From Yersinia massiliensis (lineage in GTDB: Bacteria; Pseudomonadota; Gammaproteobacteria; Enterobacterales; Enterobacteriaceae): DNA of 64,000 bases. The stretch is taken from the NCBI RefSeq assembly GCF_003048255.1, contig NZ_CP028487.1, forward strand, positions 1,550,001-1,614,000, written 5' to 3'. The position numbers and the translations under genes are program-made. Position 1 is the first letter of the stretch, and every line of letters begins with the position of its first letter. Under the pieces are notes generated by a model. The model did not search any database and was not told the origin of the DNA. It saw nothing but the letters and a program-made list of their open reading frames with translations. Positions 60,556 to 64,000 of the stretch are shown here, piece after piece.

Positions 60556-60804
60556 ATGGGCATACTATCTTGGATTATTTTTGGCCTTATTGCTGGTATC
60601 TTGGCTAAATGGATCATGCCCGGAGAGGATGGTGGCGGTTTTATTATGACCATCATCCTAGGTGTAGTCGGTGCGCTGGTTGGGGGATATATTAGTACCT
60701 TCTTTGGTATGGGCAGAGTAGACGGGTTCAATATTGGTAGCTTCGTTGTTGCTGTTATTGGTTCGTTGGTCGTCCTGTTTGTCTACCGAAAACTAAGAAG
60801 CTAG
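60556..60804 (+). CDS. GlsB/YeaQ/YmgE family membrane protein
   Basis: 82 residues with three hydrophobic segments and the family motif GLIAGILAKWIMPGEDGGGF, followed by GVVGALVGGYI. These are small inner-membrane proteins (transglycosylase-associated family) of unclear role, often stress-induced. The start is ATG 60556 because GGAGG (60546-60550) lies five bases before it; an upstream ATG at 60544 overlaps that ribosome site. Confidence 0.9.
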   Translation: MGILSWIIFGLIAGILAKWIMPGEDGGGFIMTIILGVVGALVGGYISTFFGMGRVDGFNIGSFVVAVIGSLVVLFVYRKLRS

Positions 60805-60968
60805 CGCGACTTAATCGCCAATAATATGGCGTCTGAGTATTAATATTCTCTTGAACTAATAAGAAAGGTGGCTATTTTTTGTCACCTTTCTCTCATAAAA
60901 CTATCATCAATATGCAATAAAAATATCCGTTAATGGCTCATGACGACAGGCAATCTGAGAGACATGAT

Positions 60969-61805
60969 ATGGGCCAGGCATTACGTAAATTCATTGTGGC
61001 TGATTATCAGGCTATGGTGCCAGAAGCGCGTAAGAAGGTACTTGCCGTTAAGGGATTAGTTAAAACCTACAAATCGCAGCATCGCGTTTTAGATGATATT
61101 AATTTTGAACTCCATGCAGGGGAATTCGTCGCCATTATTGGCCGTTCAGGTGCCGGTAAATCCACATTACTGCATGTATTAAACGGTACTATTCCCAGTA
61201 GCGCAGGCGAAATTATTAATTACCATGACAATGGTGATACGCAGAATATTGCGGCATTAACGGCAAAACAGATGCGTCAATGGCGTGCTAAATGCGGCAT
61301 GATTTTTCAAGACTTTTGTTTAGTTCCTCGCCTTGATGTTATGACCAACGTTTTATTAGGCCGCCTCAGTTATACCTCAACACTAAAATCATTTTTCAAA
61401 ATATTCGCCGAGCAAGATAGAGCTAGGGCGATTGAGTTATTACAATGGCTTAATATGTTGCCTCATGCTTTACAGCGGGCAGAAAATCTCTCTGGTGGAC
61501 AAATGCAGCGAGTGGCTATTTGTCGCGCCATGATGCAGAACCCTAGCATATTATTGGCCGATGAACCGGTTGCCTCTTTGGACCCAAAAAATACAACGCG
61601 CATCATGAATACATTACAGAAAATAAGTGAAAACGATATTGCTGTCGTTGTGAATTTGCATTCTGTTGAATTAGTGAAAGATTACTGTACACGAGTTATT
61701 GGTATTGCACATGGACGAATTGTTTTTGACGGGCCACCATCGCAACTGAATGACGCCATTATTCAAGATATATATAGCGATGAATCAACTGATCTTTTGC
61801 ATTAA
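60969..61805 (+). CDS. phnC: Phosphonate-type ABC transporter ATPase PhnC
   Basis: ATPase of a PhnCDE importer. Walker A is GRSGAGKST, the signature is [11 protein letters not shown], Walker B is [13 protein letters not shown] and the switch His is in VVNLHSVEL. PhnC-specific blocks are [25 protein letters not shown]. From ATG 60969 it has 278 residues with GAGAGA six bases upstream; an ATG at 60933 would add 12 residues without a ribosome site. First gene of phnC-phnD-phnE1-phnE2. The substrate could be phosphonate, phosphite or a related compound. Confidence 0.9.
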   Translation: MGQALRKFIVADYQAMVPEARKKVLAVKGLVKTYKSQHRVLDDINFELHAGEFVAIIGRSGAGKSTLLHVLNGTIPSSAGEIINYHDNGDTQNIAALTAKQMRQWRAKCGMIFQDFCLVPRLDVMTNVLLGRLSYTSTLKSFFKIFAEQDRARAIELLQWLNMLPHALQRAENLSGGQMQRVAICRAMMQNPSILLADEPVASLDPKNTTRIMNTLQKISENDIAVVVNLHSVELVKDYCTRVIGIAHGRIVFDGPPSQLNDAIIQDIYSDESTDLLH

Positions 61806-61841
61806 TCCCTACTTATCCCTTTATCAGAATAGGTTATTTTA

Positions 61842-62771
61842 ATGAAAAAAGTACTTTGTCTTACCTCACTTTTGGCCAGCATGATGATCTTTAATGCGAC
61901 CGCAGCGGATGCACCAAAGGAAATTAACCTGGGTATACTTGGTGGGCAAAACGCCACGCAGCAAATTGGTGATAATATGTGCGTCAAAGAGTTCTTGGAA
62001 AAAGAACTCAATGTAAAAACAAATTTGCACAATGCATCTGATTATTCTGGTGTCATTCAAGGTTTATTGGGCGGCAAAATTGATTTGGTATTAAGTATGT
62101 CTCCCTCATCGTTCGCTTCTGTTTATATCAAAGATCCTAAAGCGGTTGATATTGTCGGTATCGCTATCGATGACACGGATAAATCACGTGGTTATCACTC
62201 AGTGGTTGTTGTGAAAGCAGATAGCCCTTATCAGAAAATTGAAGACTTGAAGGGGAAAGCATTTGGCTTTGCTGACCCAGATTCAACGTCAGGCTTCCTC
62301 ATCCCTAATCAAAGCTTTAAACAGAAGTTTGGCGGGACGGTTGATAATAAATATAACGACTTCTTTTCTAGCGTGACTTTCTCCGGTGGTCATGAACAAG
62401 ATATTCTTGGTGTCATTAATGGCCAGTTTGATGGTGCTGTGACTTGGGCTTCCATGATCGGTGATTATGATACGGGTTATACTAGTGGCGCATTTACCCG
62501 CATGATCCGTATGGACCATCCTGATTTAATGAAACAGATCCGTATTATCTGGGAATCTCCGCTGATTCCTAATGGCCCGATTTTAGTTCGTAATGGGTTA
62601 CCACCTGAGTTTAAAGCGCAATTAGTGGCAGCGGTTAAAAAATTAGATAAAGAAGATCACGGTTGCTTTATTAAGGCAATGGGTGGGAAACAGCATATTG
62701 GTGAAACATCCCTTAGCGAGTATCAAAATATTATTGATATGAAGCGAGAGTTAACCAAAGGCGATCGTTAA
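61842..62771 (+). CDS. phnD: Phosphonate-type periplasmic binding protein PhnD
   Basis: 309 residues with a signal peptide ending near FNATA. PhnD-family blocks include INLGILGGQNATQQ, ASDYSGVIQGLLGGKIDLVLSMSPSSFA, DLKGKAFGFADPDSTSGFLIP and GQFDGAVTWAS; the STSG segment is where the phosphoryl oxygens bind in the family. It follows phnC by 36 bases. The ligand is not determined by sequence. Confidence 0.9.
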   Translation: MKKVLCLTSLLASMMIFNATAADAPKEINLGILGGQNATQQIGDNMCVKEFLEKELNVKTNLHNASDYSGVIQGLLGGKIDLVLSMSPSSFASVYIKDPKAVDIVGIAIDDTDKSRGYHSVVVVKADSPYQKIEDLKGKAFGFADPDSTSGFLIPNQSFKQKFGGTVDNKYNDFFSSVTFSGGHEQDILGVINGQFDGAVTWASMIGDYDTGYTSGAFTRMIRMDHPDLMKQIRIIWESPLIPNGPILVRNGLPPEFKAQLVAAVKKLDKEDHGCFIKAMGGKQHIGETSLSEYQNIIDMKRELTKGDR

Positions 62772-62908
62772 TTCGAACGATGGGTAATAAATATTGACCC
62801 AACGTATTTGGTGTTGCAGGCGCGTTAGTGGATAACCTCTCTGGAACGTCAAGATATAGGGTATAGCTCTGGCTTGCCAGAGCTATTGCTTTTAGGTGGT
62901 AGCTCATT

Positions 62909-63772
62909 TTGAATACAGACTTTAACCGCTACTATCAACAGATACGCGGTAAACAAAAACGTGAAACGTTAATATGGTCACTAGCCTTGGCGATAATCTA
63001 CCTTGGCGCAGGCAGTATTGCAGAATTTAACCTGCATACTGTTTTTATTTCCATTCCCCATTTCTTCGATTATTTAGCCGAAACCATACCGGTACTCCAT
63101 TTGAACTCATTATTCGCAGATGGCCGTACGGAAGGTTCTTTCGCTTATTGGGGCTATCGATTACACATTCAATTACCGCTGATTTGGGAAACGCTACAGC
63201 TGGCCATCGCTTCAACCATTTTATCCGTCATCGTCGCCACTGTTCTGGCTTTTATGGCCGCGAATAATACCCAAAGTCCAGCTTGGTTGCGTTTAATGAT
63301 TCGAACTTTCGTTGCCTTTTTGCGCACTATGCCAGAATTAGCGTGGGCGGTGATGTTTGTTATGGCCTTTGGAATCGGTGCGATACCCGGCTTTTTGGCA
63401 TTGGCACTACACACCATCGGTAGCTTAACCAAATTGTTCTATGAGTCATTGGAAACGGCATCGGATAAGCCTGTTCGCGGTTTAGCTGCTTGTGGTGCCG
63501 GTAAATTGCAACGTATGCGTTTTGCGCTGTGGCCACAAGTCAAACCTATCTTCCTTTCTTACAGTTTTATGCGATTGGAAATTAATTTCCGGCAATCAAC
63601 GATCTTAGGATTAGTGGGAGCGGGCGGTATTGGGCAGGAATTGATGACCTCAATCAAGCTGGATCGCTATGATCAAGTCAGCATGACATTATTACTCATC
63701 ATCATCGTGGTTTCGTTACTGGATTATACATCCGGTCAATTACGCAAACGAGTTGTGGAAGGGGCATCATAA
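62909..63772 (+). CDS. phnE: Phosphonate-type ABC permease PhnE (first copy)
   Basis: 287 residues, about six membrane helices. Typical PhnE motifs are TLQLAIASTILSVIVATVLAFMAANN, FLRTMPELAWAVMFV and FRQSTILGLVGAGGIGQEL. The start appears to be TTG at 62909, with AGGTGG upstream; no ATG or GTG is available near the N-terminus. A gap of 137 bases separates it from phnD. The stop shares a base with the start of the next gene. Confidence 0.9.
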   Translation: MNTDFNRYYQQIRGKQKRETLIWSLALAIIYLGAGSIAEFNLHTVFISIPHFFDYLAETIPVLHLNSLFADGRTEGSFAYWGYRLHIQLPLIWETLQLAIASTILSVIVATVLAFMAANNTQSPAWLRLMIRTFVAFLRTMPELAWAVMFVMAFGIGAIPGFLALALHTIGSLTKLFYESLETASDKPVRGLAACGAGKLQRMRFALWPQVKPIFLSYSFMRLEINFRQSTILGLVGAGGIGQELMTSIKLDRYDQVSMTLLLIIIVVSLLDYTSGQLRKRVVEGAS

Positions 63773-64000
63773 TGTTGACTTATCATCTCACCACAGAACA
63801 AATATTGCGCCTCAAACAGCAACATCCTCAGCTTTTTACACAGCAAAAACGTTATGTCAGGCTGATTACCGCCATTGCAGTTGGGATTATTTTATATTAC
63901 CTTTTTTTCTTCAAATTTTTTGGTATCCCTTGGCAAACACTCGCTCATGGTAGCCAGCAAATAAGTCGCTACTTTTTACGTATGTTTGTTTGGCATGATT
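63772..64000 (+). CDS. phnE: Phosphonate-type ABC permease PhnE (second copy, 3' end beyond window)
   Basis: The frame opens at ATG 63772 within TAATG shared with the previous stop and is still open at the window end (76 codons). It begins MLTYHLTTEQILRLKQQHPQ, then a hydrophobic segment (LITAIAVGIILYYLFFFKFF). Two consecutive permease genes fit PhnE-type transporters with split or doubled membrane subunits. Identity is inferred mainly from position and N-terminal topology. Confidence 0.75.
   Translation, partial: MLTYHLTTEQILRLKQQHPQLFTQQKRYVRLITAIAVGIILYYLFFFKFFGIPWQTLAHGSQQISRYFLRMFVWHD

Noticed and set aside
63753..63953. 66-residue frame overlapping the second phnE
   Set aside because: Shadow frame; the frame opening at 63772 is coupled to the previous stop and encodes a membrane segment.

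Overview
The window reads as chromosome of a Yersinia-like enterobacterium. Three things point there: the gene order is a mosaic of E. coli-type core blocks; the class IV adenylyl cyclase at 57981-58523 closely resembles the Yersinia pestis enzyme as I remember it; and the catecholate siderophore locus has a two-module EntF (Lys/Arg/Orn-type module followed by a Ser module), the layout behind the Yersinia siderophores frederiksenibactin and ruckerbactin. I cannot name the species from sequence alone. I recognised no tRNA, rRNA, insertion sequence, prophage or CRISPR array.

Layout. 1-10.0 kb: end of cvpA, purF, ubiX, a histidine/basic amino acid ABC transporter (hisJ-hisQ-hisM-hisP) behind a good sigma-54 promoter, yfcH, a stand-alone EAL protein, yfcE and yfcD. 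10.1-26.5 kb: ybhA, pgl, divergent bioA and bioBFCD with a BirA operator between them, an orphan UrtE-like ABC ATPase with damaged signature motifs, uvrB (LexA box lying exactly between -35 and -10, plus a DnaA-box pair upstream), a VF530-family gene, ybhK, the molybdopterin operon moaA-C-D-E (no moaB) behind a ModE site and a Moco RNA motif, and ybhL.

26.5-45.3 kb: a complete-looking iron-acquisition locus sits between ybhL and ybhR, genes that are near neighbours in E. coli. It holds a TonB-dependent receptor, fes, an mbtH-like gene, the dimodular NRPS gene, the exporter entS, a lipoprotein-type fepB, and entC-entE-entB-entA. Fur boxes lie in both divergent promoter regions. DHB is made by EntC/EntB/EntA and activated by EntE onto the EntB carrier domain. 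The NRPS should join it to a cationic amino acid and Ser, and its terminal thioesterase should trimerise and release the product. EntS exports it, the receptor and FepB bring it back, and Fes hydrolyses it. The inner-membrane permease/ATPase (fepDGC) and the phosphopantetheinyl transferase (entD) are not in the window.

45.3-53.2 kb: ybhR-ybhS-ybhF-ybhG-cecR (ABC exporter with its TetR regulator) and rhlE, in the E. coli order. 53.4-58.9 kb: dusC, an unlisted 58-residue two-helix membrane protein gene, pbpG, dld, the class IV adenylyl cyclase (with a CRP site between it and dld) and yajD. 59.3-64.0 kb: a suppressor-of-fused-like protein, a GlsB/YmgE-type membrane protein, and a phosphonate-type ABC transporter phnC-phnD-phnE1-phnE2, the last cut by the window end.
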